From: Paremcibacter congregatus
GTDB lineage: Bacteria > Pseudomonadota > Alphaproteobacteria > Sphingomonadales > Emcibacteraceae
NCBI RefSeq assembly: GCF_006385135.1
Contig: NZ_CP041025.1
Coordinates: forward strand, 2,449,501 to 2,513,500
Length of the DNA: 64,000 nucleotides
Direction: 5' to 3'
Shown: in pieces, positions 1 through 8,447 of the stretch
How the letters are laid out: every line of letters starts with the position of its first letter
Position numbering within the stretch: the stretch's first letter is position 1
Translations under genes and position numbers: made by a program
The notes under the pieces: model-generated
Databases searched by the model: none
Seen by the model: the letters and a program-made list of their open reading frames with translations, nothing else
What the model was told of the DNA's origin: nothing

Positions 1-584
1 GCGTCATTGCAGCCCAAGGGCATGCCGCCCCATTCCAGTGCCGCCAAATCAATGAGCGCGCCCTGCTTCGATGTCCAGTCCACTTCGATCTCGCCGTAAA
101 CCCGAAGCCGCGCCACCCCGCCATCAGGATAGATATGCAACCGGATATGAGTCCAGACCTGATTATTACCGATATCAAAGAAATGTTGACGGTCCCCCTG
201 CAACTCTTCCTGCGGCAAAACCTCGATCCAGGCCACATCGACTGCCGGACAACCGTCAAGACTATAACAGGCTTCCAGCGAAGCCGCCGGAGGATAATTG
301 CCGGTAAAATGCCGGGTATCGATTTCCACACCGTGCAGTCGGCCGGGTTTGGCGAGCTTCACGACGCAATGATCATGGCCGGGCGTGCGCTTGCGGCGGC
401 TTTCCCAGCCGTCCATCCACTTGCCGTGATCATCATATTTGTCAGGAATAAATACCGGGTCCGTCCGACTGATCAGTCGTTCTTTCGGGGCAAAAAAATC
501 ATCGGTGGCGGACACCACTTTCGCGCCAAGACGGGCTTCCGCCAAATTGGGATAGCGTGTGACAAACTCAGGCAGTACATTCAC
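1..584 (-). CDS. alc: Allantoicase, 3'-truncated by window edge
   Basis: Allantoicase hydrolyses allantoate to ureidoglycolate and urea in the cytoplasm. About 194 residues are visible from the N-terminus; the rest lies left of the window. Family landmarks are NLAEARLGAKVVSATDDFFA, KYDDHGKWMDGWESRRKR, HFTGNYPPAASLEAC and the W-THIRLHIYPDGGVARLRVYG block that closes each allantoicase repeat. The start is a GTG (codon at 582-584) about 10 bases after AAGGAAAA, 15 bases past the uraD stop, so it is the last visible gene of gntR-puuE-uraD-alc. An ATG two bases inside is out of frame. Identity is firm; only the C-terminal half is unseen. Confidence 0.9.
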   Translation of the reverse strand, partial: MNVLPEFVTRYPNLAEARLGAKVVSATDDFFAPKERLISRTDPVFIPDKYDDHGKWMDGWESRRKRTPGHDHCVVKLAKPGRLHGVEIDTRHFTGNYPPAASLEACYSLDGCPAVDVAWIEVLPQEELQGDRQHFFDIGNNQVWTHIRLHIYPDGGVARLRVYGEIEVDWTSKQGALIDLAALEWGGMPLGCND

Positions 585-599
585 GATGTGGTTTTCCTT

Positions 600-1115
600 T
601 TATAGGTTTTTGAGGCGCAAGAGGGCAATTTTATGAACTTCGGCCAGTGCCGTCGCGAATTCAGTCTCCCGGTCATGATGCACCCGCAGCCGGAAGCTCT
701 CGATAATATCAGTTCTGGTCAGCCCACGTACGGCAATGATGAACGGAAAACCGAATTTTTCCCGGTAGAGTTTATTCAATGCTTGCAACTCTTCAAATTC
801 CGCTTCTGTGCAAAGATCAAGGCCGGCGCTCATTTGTTCTGCCGTTGACTCAGCCGTGAGTTCCCCGGCAAGCGCCAGTTTGCCCGCGAGATCAGGATGG
901 GCGCAAAGTAACGCCAGTTGCTTTTCTTCCCCCGCCCCGTCAACAATTTGCTTCATAGCAAAATGCAGGCTCGCCGGCCGGTCCACTGTAAAACGCATAT
1001 GCAACTGCCATACTTTTTCCGCCACCCAGGGCGAATGCTCATAGATTCCGCCGTAAGCGTCAATAAATTCCTCATGCGAGAGGCTGCTCGGCCGCAGAGG
1101 CAAATAATCAGTCAT
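600..1115 (-). CDS. uraD: OHCU decarboxylase (UraD)
   Basis: The 171-residue protein matches 2-oxo-4-hydroxy-4-carboxy-5-ureidoimidazoline decarboxylase, which turns OHCU into S-allantoin, the step after UraH. It shows the usual SHEEFIDAYGGIYEHSPWVAE opening (catalytic His in EHSPW), LCAHPDLAGKLA, the SAGLD...EFEELQALNKLYREKFGFPF block and FIIAVRGLTRTDI. Length is typical for the bacterial family. It starts one base after the puuE stop and ends 15 bases before alc, so the genes are probably translationally linked. Confidence 0.95.
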   Translation of the reverse strand: MTDYLPLRPSSLSHEEFIDAYGGIYEHSPWVAEKVWQLHMRFTVDRPASLHFAMKQIVDGAGEEKQLALLCAHPDLAGKLALAGELTAESTAEQMSAGLDLCTEAEFEELQALNKLYREKFGFPFIIAVRGLTRTDIIESFRLRVHHDRETEFATALAEVHKIALLRLKNL

Positions 1116-1116
1116 T

Positions 1117-2040
1117 TTAGTCCCCTTTTCTTACCGGGTGTGTCATCCGCCAATGACGGGCAATATCAATGCGCCGGGTAAACCAGACATCCTGATGTGT
1201 TGTCGCATATTTGATGAACCGTTCCAGCGCGGCAATCCGCCCCGGGCGCCCGGCAATGCGACAATGCAAACCGATGGACATCATGCGCGGACAATCTTCG
1301 CCTTCGGCATAGAGCACATCGAAGCTGTCCTTCAGGTAACTGTAAAACTGATCCCCGGCATTAAACCCCTGGGCGGTCGCAAAACGCATGTCGTTAACAT
1401 CCAGCGTATAGGGCACCACCAGATGATCCTTGTCGCCAACCTTTACCCAATGGGGCAGATCATCGTTATAATCATCCGCATCATAGAGAAAACCGCCCTC
1501 CTCGACAACCAACTCACGCGTGTTAGGCCCCGTGCGCCCCGTATACCAGCCGAAAGGCCGCTCCCCGGTTAGCCGGGTAATGATCTCAATGGCTTTCTGC
1601 AGATGCTCGCGTTCCACCTCTTTGGGCACATCCTGATAATTGATCCAGCGGTATCCATGAGAGCAAATCTCGTGCCCGGCCTTGAGAAACGCCTCCACCA
1701 CCTGCGGGTGACGCTCCAGCGCCATGGCGACGCCGAATATGGTCAGGGGAATATCATAGCGGGCGAACAGCTTCAGCAAGCGCCAGACCCCGACCCGGCT
1801 GCCATATTCATAGTTGGATTCCATGCTCATATGCCGTGCGCCCAACACCTCCGGCGCCGCGATCATCTCGGAGAGAAACCGCTCTGCGCCCTCATCGCCG
1901 TGCAAAATACAATTCTCGCCGCCCTCTTCGTAATTGAGGACGAATTGTACTGCGATTTTCGCCTTTCCCGGCCAGCGGGCCTGCGGCGGCGTCGCGCCAT
2001 AACCCACCAGGTCACGAGGATAATTCTTGACGTCAGGCAT
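1117..2040 (-). CDS. puuE: Allantoinase PuuE (polysaccharide-deacetylase fold)
   Basis: This 307-residue cytoplasmic enzyme of the PuuE type opens the allantoin ring to allantoate and is unrelated to the amidohydrolase allantoinase AllB. The N-terminus MPDVKNYPRDLVGYGATPP, then FVLNYEEGGENCILHGDEG, SMESNYEYGSRVGVWRLL and EICSHGYRWINYQ are characteristic of the family, as is GWYTGRTGPNTRELVVEEGG. The His in CSHGYRW belongs to the NodB-type deacetylase core. The gene follows gntR by two bases and precedes uraD by one, between the genes for its substrate supply and product use. Confidence 0.95.
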   Translation of the reverse strand: MPDVKNYPRDLVGYGATPPQARWPGKAKIAVQFVLNYEEGGENCILHGDEGAERFLSEMIAAPEVLGARHMSMESNYEYGSRVGVWRLLKLFARYDIPLTIFGVAMALERHPQVVEAFLKAGHEICSHGYRWINYQDVPKEVEREHLQKAIEIITRLTGERPFGWYTGRTGPNTRELVVEEGGFLYDADDYNDDLPHWVKVGDKDHLVVPYTLDVNDMRFATAQGFNAGDQFYSYLKDSFDVLYAEGEDCPRMMSIGLHCRIAGRPGRIAALERFIKYATTHQDVWFTRRIDIARHWRMTHPVRKGD

Positions 2041-2042
2041 CC

Positions 2043-2744
2043 TCAGCTCGCTTTCCGTTTGATCAAGGACGGCGACAAGGCCCGGTAGAGATCTTCATCA
2101 CCGCCGGGGTCGGTGAAAACCAGACGTTCTTCAATATGCCCCAGATGTTCAATCAACAGCGCCCGGCCTGTCACCTGGTCCGCTTTTTCCAGCGCCTGAA
2201 CGAGATGGACATGATCATCAACACAACAATTCACCGCTGCGGCTTTACCGTAGAGCCCGACAATCAAAGATGTGCGAAACACCAGTTTTTCGAGAAAACA
2301 AAAGAAAACCTCATTGCGGGCGCTTTTCGCCAAGACCAGATGAAACTCACCGGACAAGCGCACCCACTCGCCAATATTACCCTGCCGCAGCGCCGCCCGT
2401 TCCCGTTCGATATGGGCATATAGCTTCTTGATATCGCTTGCGGTCGCCCGCTGCATCGCCCAATCAAGAAGACTTATTTCCAGGGCCTGACGCGCTTCGA
2501 ACACCTGACGGGCTTCATCCACCGTGGGGCTTGCAATCACAGCCCCCTTGTTGCGTTCCAGAGTGACAATCTGATCTTCCGCCAGCATCACCAGTACTTT
2601 TCGAATGGTCGCCCGACCTGTACCATATATTGTGCACAGGGCTTCCTCGGCCATGCGGGTGCCCGGCATAAGCCTTTGTTCTAAAACTGATTCCTGTATA
2701 TGGCGGTATATATCATCGCCAGAAAGTGCTTGTTTGCTGGCCAT
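2043..2744 (-). CDS. GntR-family regulator (FCD domain) of purine genes
   Basis: The 233-residue protein has an N-terminal winged helix (DDIYRHIQESVLEQRLMPGT followed by EEALCTIYGTGRATIRKVL) and a C-terminal all-helical FCD-type effector domain with the usual ligand or metal histidines (GEFHLVLAK, DDHVHLVQALE, EHLGHIEERL). I placed the start at the ATG at 2744, 7 bases after a GAGG, rather than at the upstream in-frame ATG at 2810, because the intervening residues do not fit the family. It heads the puuE-uraD-alc operon and faces uraH-xdhABC, so it probably represses both and responds to a purine catabolite. The effector is unknown. Confidence 0.9.
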   Translation of the reverse strand: MASKQALSGDDIYRHIQESVLEQRLMPGTRMAEEALCTIYGTGRATIRKVLVMLAEDQIVTLERNKGAVIASPTVDEARQVFEARQALEISLLDWAMQRATASDIKKLYAHIERERAALRQGNIGEWVRLSGEFHLVLAKSARNEVFFCFLEKLVFRTSLIVGLYGKAAAVNCCVDDHVHLVQALEKADQVTGRALLIEHLGHIEERLVFTDPGGDEDLYRALSPSLIKRKAS

Positions 2745-2884
2745 CAAAGCCTCGTTATTTTGGTAAACCACCTTATAATGTAGACAAAAGATCAGACAAA
2801 TTGTCAACAATATTCTTTACATCTGAAGTACAATCTGCGAAAAACAAGATAGAAGAAAAGACAGAATCTAGAAGGAAAACATCC
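2745..2884. promoter_or_regulatory. Divergent gntR / uraH control region
   Basis: This 140-bp AT-rich spacer separates gntR (minus) from uraH (plus). It holds the perfect palindrome TGGTAAACCA at 2761-2770, a fair operator for an FCD-type GntR protein, directly beside CTTATAATG (TATAAT at 2774-2779), a possible -10 for the plus strand. On the minus strand a TTGACA-like -35 (2802-2807 read in reverse) is followed about 17-19 bases later by TCTACATT. The uraH ribosome site AAGGA is at 2872-2876. All assignments were made by eye. Confidence 0.45.
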
Positions 2885-3229
2885 ATGGGACACAGGGGTA
2901 AAATCACCACGCATGTACTGGACACCGCTTCGGGCAAACCTGCGGCCGGGGTTCGCATCCGCATAACGCGCCTGGCAGACCAGCAATGCCTTGCGGATGT
3001 TATCACCAACGCGGATGGCCGCTGCGCCGCGCACCTACTGTCCGGTGATCAGATGCAGGCAGGACGCTACCGGCTCGACTTTCATGTGGGGGATTATTTT
3101 TCAAGCCCGGATGAGGTGGCTTTCCTCGATGTGGTTCCGGTGGATTTTGGCGTCACGGACAGTGACGTCCATTACCATATCCCGCTGCTGATCTCCCCCT
3201 ATGGCTACAGCACCTACCGCGGAAGTTAG
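2885..3229 (+). CDS. uraH: 5-Hydroxyisourate hydrolase (transthyretin-like)
   Basis: HIU hydrolase converts 5-hydroxyisourate, the PuuD product, to OHCU. The 114-residue protein begins MGHRGKITTHVLDTASGKPA, with the catalytic His in TTHVLD and an Arg in the GVRIRI strand. It ends in PLLISPYGYSTYRGS, the YRGS signature that separates HIU hydrolases from vertebrate transthyretin. The start is the ATG at 2885, 8 bases after AAGGA; a longer in-frame extension back to 2726 would run through the promoter. It leads uraH-xdhA-xdhB-xdhC, 11 bases before xdhA. There is no signal peptide, so it acts in the cytoplasm. Confidence 0.95.
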   Translation: MGHRGKITTHVLDTASGKPAAGVRIRITRLADQQCLADVITNADGRCAAHLLSGDQMQAGRYRLDFHVGDYFSSPDEVAFLDVVPVDFGVTDSDVHYHIPLLISPYGYSTYRGS

Positions 3230-3240
3230 GACGCAGATAT

Positions 3241-4737
3241 ATGACCCAAGACAGCATACATTTTCTGCTCGGCGGAAAGCGTCAGGACATCACAAACATT
3301 GATCCCAGCACAAGTCTGCTGGATTATCTGCGCTATGACCGGGCGCGCACCGGCACCAAGGAAGGCTGCGGCGAAGGCGATTGTGGCGCCTGTACGGTCG
3401 TTGTCGGCAGTTTAAAAAACGGCAAGCTGCACTTCGAAGCAGTCAACGCCTGTATCCTGTTCTTGCCCACCCTGGATGGCAAACTGATTCTCACCGTCGA
3501 AGATCTCGTCTCGCCTGAAGGCCGTCTGCATCCGGTGCAGCAGGCCATGGCTGATTTGCATGGCTCCCAGTGCGGTTTCTGCACACCGGGTTTCGTCATG
3601 TCCATATATGCCCATCTGCGTTCCGGCGGCGGACAGGACCTCGACAGCATCAATAATGCCCTGGTTGGCAATCTCTGCCGCTGCACCGGCTATGGGCCGA
3701 TTATCGACGCCACCCGTCAGGTGCTCAGCGAAACCCTGGACGATCACCTCAGCGCTCTTGAGGCGGACTGGGTTCGGGAACTGGAAGACATGACCACAGC
3801 AGATACGCTGGCGCTCAGCTGGACCTGCTCCCATACAGGCGCCGTTAAGAAATATTTCGCGCCGAAGACGGCGGACGCCCTCGCGGAACTGATGGCGACA
3901 TATCCGGACGCGACCCTCCTCGCCGGTGGCACGGACGTCGGCTTGTGGGTGACCAAACAGTTGCGTGACCTGCCCTGCCTGATTTATCTCGGGCAGATAG
4001 TGGATCTCAAACAAATTTCTGAAAGCAAAGACCTTATTACAATTGGCGCTGGTGTCAGTTATGCCGAGGCATTACCCGCGCTCAACCCACATTTTCCCGA
4101 CCTCGGCGAAGTCATCCGCCGCATCGGCTCGACCCAGATCCGCAACAGCGGCACCCTTGGCGGCAATATCGCCAACGGCTCCCCAATCGGCGACAGCTCG
4201 CCCTTGCTGATCGCCCTCGACAGCACGTTGGTTTTACAGTCGGCGAAAGGCGTCCGTCGCCTGCCTCTGGAAGAGTATTTCATCGCTTACGGCAAACAGG
4301 ATCTACGCGCCGGAGAATTTGTCGCCGCCATAGAGGTCCCAAAGCTCGATAAAGATCAGCATTTCAGCGCCTTTAAAATTTCAAAGCGTTTTGATCAGGA
4401 TATCTCGGCAGTTTGCGCCGCTTTTAACATCACCCTCGAAAAGGGTCTGGTCAGCAACGCCCGCATCGCTTATGGTGGCATGGCGGCAACCCCGGCTCGA
4501 GCAAAGCTCACCGAGAAAGTCTTGGTTGGTGCGCCCTGGAGCGAGAAAACCATTGAGGCGGCCATGGTCGCCCTGGAAACTGACTTTAAACCCATAGGCG
4601 ACATGCGCTCCAGCGCCGACTACCGCATGAAAGTGGCGCAAAACCTGCTGTTGAAATGTTACCATGAACAGACGACGCCAGGCGCCACCACCCGCCTTGT
4701 CGGCCATAATGCCTTGGGAGGAACCGCCCATGTCTGA
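3241..4737 (+). CDS. xdhA: Xanthine dehydrogenase, FeS/FAD subunit
   Basis: The small subunit of xanthine dehydrogenase (498 residues) carries electrons from the molybdenum site to FAD. Residues 1-170 hold both [2Fe-2S] domains: the plant-ferredoxin-type GCGEGDCGACTVVVG and the helical domain with CGFCTPGFVMS and NLCRCTGYGPI. Residues from about 200 form the FAD-binding domain (LLAGGTDVGLWVTKQ, RIGSTQIRNSGTLGGNIANG), followed by the CO-dehydrogenase flavoprotein C-terminal domain. The order and length match bacterial two-subunit XdhA. Its last codons overlap the xdhB start by 8 bases, so translation is coupled. Confidence 0.96.
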   Translation: MTQDSIHFLLGGKRQDITNIDPSTSLLDYLRYDRARTGTKEGCGEGDCGACTVVVGSLKNGKLHFEAVNACILFLPTLDGKLILTVEDLVSPEGRLHPVQQAMADLHGSQCGFCTPGFVMSIYAHLRSGGGQDLDSINNALVGNLCRCTGYGPIIDATRQVLSETLDDHLSALEADWVRELEDMTTADTLALSWTCSHTGAVKKYFAPKTADALAELMATYPDATLLAGGTDVGLWVTKQLRDLPCLIYLGQIVDLKQISESKDLITIGAGVSYAEALPALNPHFPDLGEVIRRIGSTQIRNSGTLGGNIANGSPIGDSSPLLIALDSTLVLQSAKGVRRLPLEEYFIAYGKQDLRAGEFVAAIEVPKLDKDQHFSAFKISKRFDQDISAVCAAFNITLEKGLVSNARIAYGGMAATPARAKLTEKVLVGAPWSEKTIEAAMVALETDFKPIGDMRSSADYRMKVAQNLLLKCYHEQTTPGATTRLVGHNALGGTAHV

Positions 4738-7030
4738 GACCACCCCACAGGCCATCAAAGGTGACATCCACAAAGAACTGCGCCATGACAGCGCCGCGAA
4801 GCATGTGTCCGGCGGCGCCCGCTATATCGACGATCTGCCCGAGCGTCGTGACATGTTGCATATCTGCCTCGGCCAAAGCAGCTGCGCCCATGGCAAAATT
4901 CTCTCCATGGACCTTGACGCCGTGCGCGCCGCTCCCGGTGTTATCGCCGTCGCCACCGCCGCCGATATTCCCGGCGTCAATGATGTCAGCCCCTTCGCCG
5001 GCGACGATCCCCTGTTTGCCACAGATACCGTATCCTTTCACGGTCAGTCGCTGTTCGCTGTGGCGGCGGAGACGCGTGATCAGGCCCGTAAAGCCGTCAC
5101 ATTGGCCAAGGTCGTTTATGAAGAGTTGCCCGCCCTGATCACGGTGGATGACGCCATGGCGGCGGAATCCTACGTCGAGGACCCTCAGCTCATGACCCAG
5201 GGCGATGCAGCCCAGGCTCTTAAGACCGCCCCGCGCACCCTGAATGGTCGTTTGCGCATTGGCGGGCAGGATCATTTCTATCTCGAAGGCCAGATCGCCA
5301 TGGCCGAACCCCGCGAGGATGGTGACGTTCATGTCTGGTCTTCCACCCAAAACCCGACCGAGGTTCAGCATCTGGTGGCCCATGTTCTGGCCCTGCCCAA
5401 TAATGCGGTGACGGTCGAAGTGCGGCGCATGGGCGGTGGCTTTGGCGGTAAGGAAACGCATCCGTCTCTCTATGCGGCGGCGGCGGCGCTAATGGCGCGG
5501 CTTACTGGCCGGGCGGTGAAATTCCGCGCCGACCGCGACGATGATATGATCATGACCGGCAAGCGTCATGACTTCCGCATCGACTATGAGGTGGGCTTTA
5601 CGGACCAGGGTAAAATTCACGGTCTGAAACTGGCCTTTGCCTCCCGCTGCGGCTATTCCGTCGATCTGTCACCGGCAATCAATGACCGGGCGATGTTTCA
5701 TGCGGACAATTGTTATTTCCTCGGCGATGTCGAGATCACCTCCTACCGCTGCCGCACCCATACGGTGTCCAACACCGCTTTTCGCGGTTTCGGCGGCCCT
5801 CAGGGCATGATCGCCATCGAACGCATCCTTGATGAGGTCGCCCACGACTGCGGCCTCGATCCGCTTGAGGTGCGCAAAGCCAATCTCTACGGCGAAGGCA
5901 CCGGCCTCACCACCCCTTACGGCATGACAGTCGAAGATAACATCGCGCCGCAACTCATTGAAAAACTGGATAAAACGTCCGATTATCAGGCCCGGTTGAG
6001 GCAGGTTGCGGCCTTCAATGCCCAGAATACATATGTTAAAAAAGGCCTCGCCCTGACGCCGGTCAAATTCGGCATTTCCTTCACCCTGTTGCATCTTAAT
6101 CAGGCGGGGGCGCTGGTTCATATCTATTCCGACGGCAGCGTGCATCTCAATCATGGCGGCACCGAAATGGGCCAGGGCCTGTTCACCAAGGTGGCGCAGG
6201 TGGTGGCCAACGAATTCCAGATCGACATCAACCGGATCAAGATTTCGGCGACCAATACGGACAAGGTGCCCAATACCTCGCCGACCGCGGCGTCGTCCGG
6301 GTCGGACCTCAATGGTATGGCGGCGCTCGATGCCGCCCAGACCCTAAAAGGCCGCCTGATCGCCTTTGCCGCCAAAAAATATAACTGCGCCGCGGATCAT
6401 ATCAGCTTCCGCAACAATCATGTCTATATTGAAAACCGCGAGATCAGCTTTGATGCCCTGGTGAAACAGGCCTATCTCGGGCGGGTTTCGCTGTCCAGCA
6501 CCGGATTCTACAAGACACCGAAAATTCACTATGACCGCGCCCGCCACAAGGGACGGCCTTTCTTCTATTTCGCCTACGGTGCTGCCGTGGCCGAGGTGAT
6601 TATTGATCGGCTCACCGGTGAGAACCGCATTCTGCGGGTCGATATCCTGCATGATGCGGGCAAATCGCTCAATCCGGCCATCGATAAGGGACAGATTGAA
6701 GGCGGCTTTATTCAGGGGGCGGGCTGGCTGACCACGGAAGAACTGGTCTATGATGACAGCGGCGTGCTGCGCACCCATGCGCCCTCGACCTATAAAATCC
6801 CCACCAGCGCCGACCGGCCACCGGTGATGAAGATCGACCTGTGGGACGGGGAAAACCGGGAAATGACCATCAAACGCTCGAAAGCTGTCGGCGAACCGCC
6901 TTTCATGCTGGCCAACGCGGTGCATTGCGCCCTGACACAGGCGGTGCGGCATTGCGGCGACGATCACAGCTTCCCATCCCTCAACGCCCCGGCGACACCG
7001 GAAGAAATTTTGAGCAAGATCGACCCATGA
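4730..7030 (+). CDS. xdhB: Xanthine dehydrogenase, molybdopterin subunit
   Basis: The 766-residue large subunit oxidises hypoxanthine and xanthine to urate at a molybdenum cofactor. Visible landmarks are the N-terminal a/b hammerhead (HDSAAKHVSGGARYIDDLPE), GQDHFYLEGQIA, RRMGGGFGGKETHP, the AFRGFGGPQGM loop with substrate-binding Arg, GGTEMGQGLFTKV and, near the C-terminus, KAVGEPPFML with the catalytic Glu. I chose the ATG at 4730 (GGGAGG at 4716-4721) over an in-frame ATG at 4664 inside xdhA. It overlaps xdhA by 8 bases and xdhC by 4 (ATGA). Confidence 0.96.
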   Translation: MSETTPQAIKGDIHKELRHDSAAKHVSGGARYIDDLPERRDMLHICLGQSSCAHGKILSMDLDAVRAAPGVIAVATAADIPGVNDVSPFAGDDPLFATDTVSFHGQSLFAVAAETRDQARKAVTLAKVVYEELPALITVDDAMAAESYVEDPQLMTQGDAAQALKTAPRTLNGRLRIGGQDHFYLEGQIAMAEPREDGDVHVWSSTQNPTEVQHLVAHVLALPNNAVTVEVRRMGGGFGGKETHPSLYAAAAALMARLTGRAVKFRADRDDDMIMTGKRHDFRIDYEVGFTDQGKIHGLKLAFASRCGYSVDLSPAINDRAMFHADNCYFLGDVEITSYRCRTHTVSNTAFRGFGGPQGMIAIERILDEVAHDCGLDPLEVRKANLYGEGTGLTTPYGMTVEDNIAPQLIEKLDKTSDYQARLRQVAAFNAQNTYVKKGLALTPVKFGISFTLLHLNQAGALVHIYSDGSVHLNHGGTEMGQGLFTKVAQVVANEFQIDINRIKISATNTDKVPNTSPTAASSGSDLNGMAALDAAQTLKGRLIAFAAKKYNCAADHISFRNNHVYIENREISFDALVKQAYLGRVSLSSTGFYKTPKIHYDRARHKGRPFFYFAYGAAVAEVIIDRLTGENRILRVDILHDAGKSLNPAIDKGQIEGGFIQGAGWLTTEELVYDDSGVLRTHAPSTYKIPTSADRPPVMKIDLWDGENREMTIKRSKAVGEPPFMLANAVHCALTQAVRHCGDDHSFPSLNAPATPEEILSKIDP

Positions 7031-7956
7031 CCCATTGGACAGCCGAAGCGACAAAATTGATCACCACCCACGGCTGGGCGGTTCTGGTCACCGTCAGCGC
7101 GGCCCACGGCTCGATCCCCCGCGAGGCAGGCGCCAAGATGTTGGTCGGACCGGAGGGGATCAAAGGCACCATCGGCGGCGGCACTCTCGAACAGATGGCG
7201 ATGCAGCAGGCGCGGCTGATGGCAGGATCAGACGGCCCTTACGTCCGGCAGCTGGATGTGCCGCTTGGCCCCAAGACCCAACAATGCTGCGGTGGACGGG
7301 TTGAATTACTGCTTGAACGGCTCGACCCACAACATCTGGAGCTGTTGACAAAAATTGAAACTGCCGACGCCAGCCTCACGCTTTCCAGCCTGCAATCTGT
7401 GCTTACCGGCCCGGACGTTCAGAAAGCCATCCTGCCAGAACCGGTTGAAACGATCCTTCAAACCGCCGATACCTTGATAGAACCTTTGGGTGACCGGCGT
7501 ACACCGCTTTATCTGTTTGGCGCGGGCCATGTGGGCAAGGCGATTGTCGCACGGCTAGATAATCTACCGTTCCGGGTTATCTGGGTCGATCGTCGGGAAG
7601 CAGAATTCCCGAATTATGCGCCCGCCAATGTGGAAAAGCGTATTTCCACCGCCTCGGTTGAGGTTGTGGCGGAAGCCCCGCCCGGCTGCGCCTATCTGGT
7701 GATGAGCTACAGCCACCGGATCGACTACGCCATCACCGCCGCCATATTGGCCCGGGGCGATGCGGCCTATTGCGGCCTGATCGGCTCGAAGACCAAACGC
7801 ACCCGCTTCCTCAAGCGCTTTCGCGAAGAAGACGGTTTGTCGGAAGAAGACTGCGCCCGCCTCACCTGCCCCATCGGCCTCAGCAGCATCCCCGGCAAGG
7901 CCCCGGAGATTGTCGCCATTGGCGTCATCGCGCAATTGCTGGAAATCTTCGGCTAG
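7027..7956 (+). CDS. xdhC: XdhC, molybdenum cofactor maturation factor
   Basis: XdhC binds the molybdenum cofactor, promotes its sulfuration and inserts it into XdhB. The 309-residue protein has the XdhC/CoxI N-terminal domain (GWAVLVTVSAAHGSIPREAG, MLVGPEGIKGTIGGGTLE, QCCGGRVELLLE) and a C-terminal Rossmann domain (LYLFGAGHVGKAI, YCGLIGSKTKRTRFLKR). The start is the ATG at 7027 that overlaps the xdhB stop as ATGA; a longer frame back to 6841 only shadows xdhB. It is the last gene of the plus-strand operon and overlaps allA tail-to-tail by four bases. Confidence 0.95.
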   Translation: MTHWTAEATKLITTHGWAVLVTVSAAHGSIPREAGAKMLVGPEGIKGTIGGGTLEQMAMQQARLMAGSDGPYVRQLDVPLGPKTQQCCGGRVELLLERLDPQHLELLTKIETADASLTLSSLQSVLTGPDVQKAILPEPVETILQTADTLIEPLGDRRTPLYLFGAGHVGKAIVARLDNLPFRVIWVDRREAEFPNYAPANVEKRISTASVEVVAEAPPGCAYLVMSYSHRIDYAITAAILARGDAAYCGLIGSKTKRTRFLKRFREEDGLSEEDCARLTCPIGLSSIPGKAPEIVAIGVIAQLLEIFG

Positions 7957-8447
7957 GGCAATCTCACCTGTAGCGGTTCGGACAGGGCCACTTCGTCGCA
8001 ATTATCCTCCACATCGGCATAATCCACCACGAGAAAATCACTCACCCCCTCGAGCGCCAGACTGTAATGATGCCAGGTGCCGGCGTGATAATTCACCCCC
8101 TGACCTGCGCGCACGACAAAAGCCTCGACCCTGTCCGGATCGAAGTCCCCCGGCGGCGCGACCACCACCAGATAAGGCCGGTCCGACAGCGGCATAAACA
8201 TCTGGCTGGATTTGGGATGACGTTCCATTTTCTCGATCATCACCGGCAAGGCCTGCATGTCGGAGCGGAAAATATTCACCGTCACCTTCGCCACCTTATC
8301 CTGACAATGAATATCGGCCAGATCATGATAACGGATGGTATGGCCGTCATTGATCATATGTTTGGCGGCCACCGGATGCGCCGCCACCAGATCGCCGTAA
8401 GGGGCGAAATCCGCCTTTGTCAGGGATTGTGCCGTGAGGATTTTCAT
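7953..8447 (-). CDS. allA: Ureidoglycolate lyase
   Basis: AllA splits ureidoglycolate into glyoxylate and urea, completing allantoate breakdown. The 164-residue cupin-fold protein starts MKILTAQSLTKADFAPYGDL and shows NIFRSDMQALP, the ERHPKSSQMFMPLSDRPYLV block and GVNYHAGTWHHYSLALEGVS, where the family has its active-site residues. Length is normal. It is the last gene of glcB-iclR-puuD-allA and follows puuD with no gap. It supplies the glyoxylate used by the malate synthase at the head of the same operon. Confidence 0.95.
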   Translation of the reverse strand: MKILTAQSLTKADFAPYGDLVAAHPVAAKHMINDGHTIRYHDLADIHCQDKVAKVTVNIFRSDMQALPVMIEKMERHPKSSQMFMPLSDRPYLVVVAPPGDFDPDRVEAFVVRAGQGVNYHAGTWHHYSLALEGVSDFLVVDYADVEDNCDEVALSEPLQVRLP

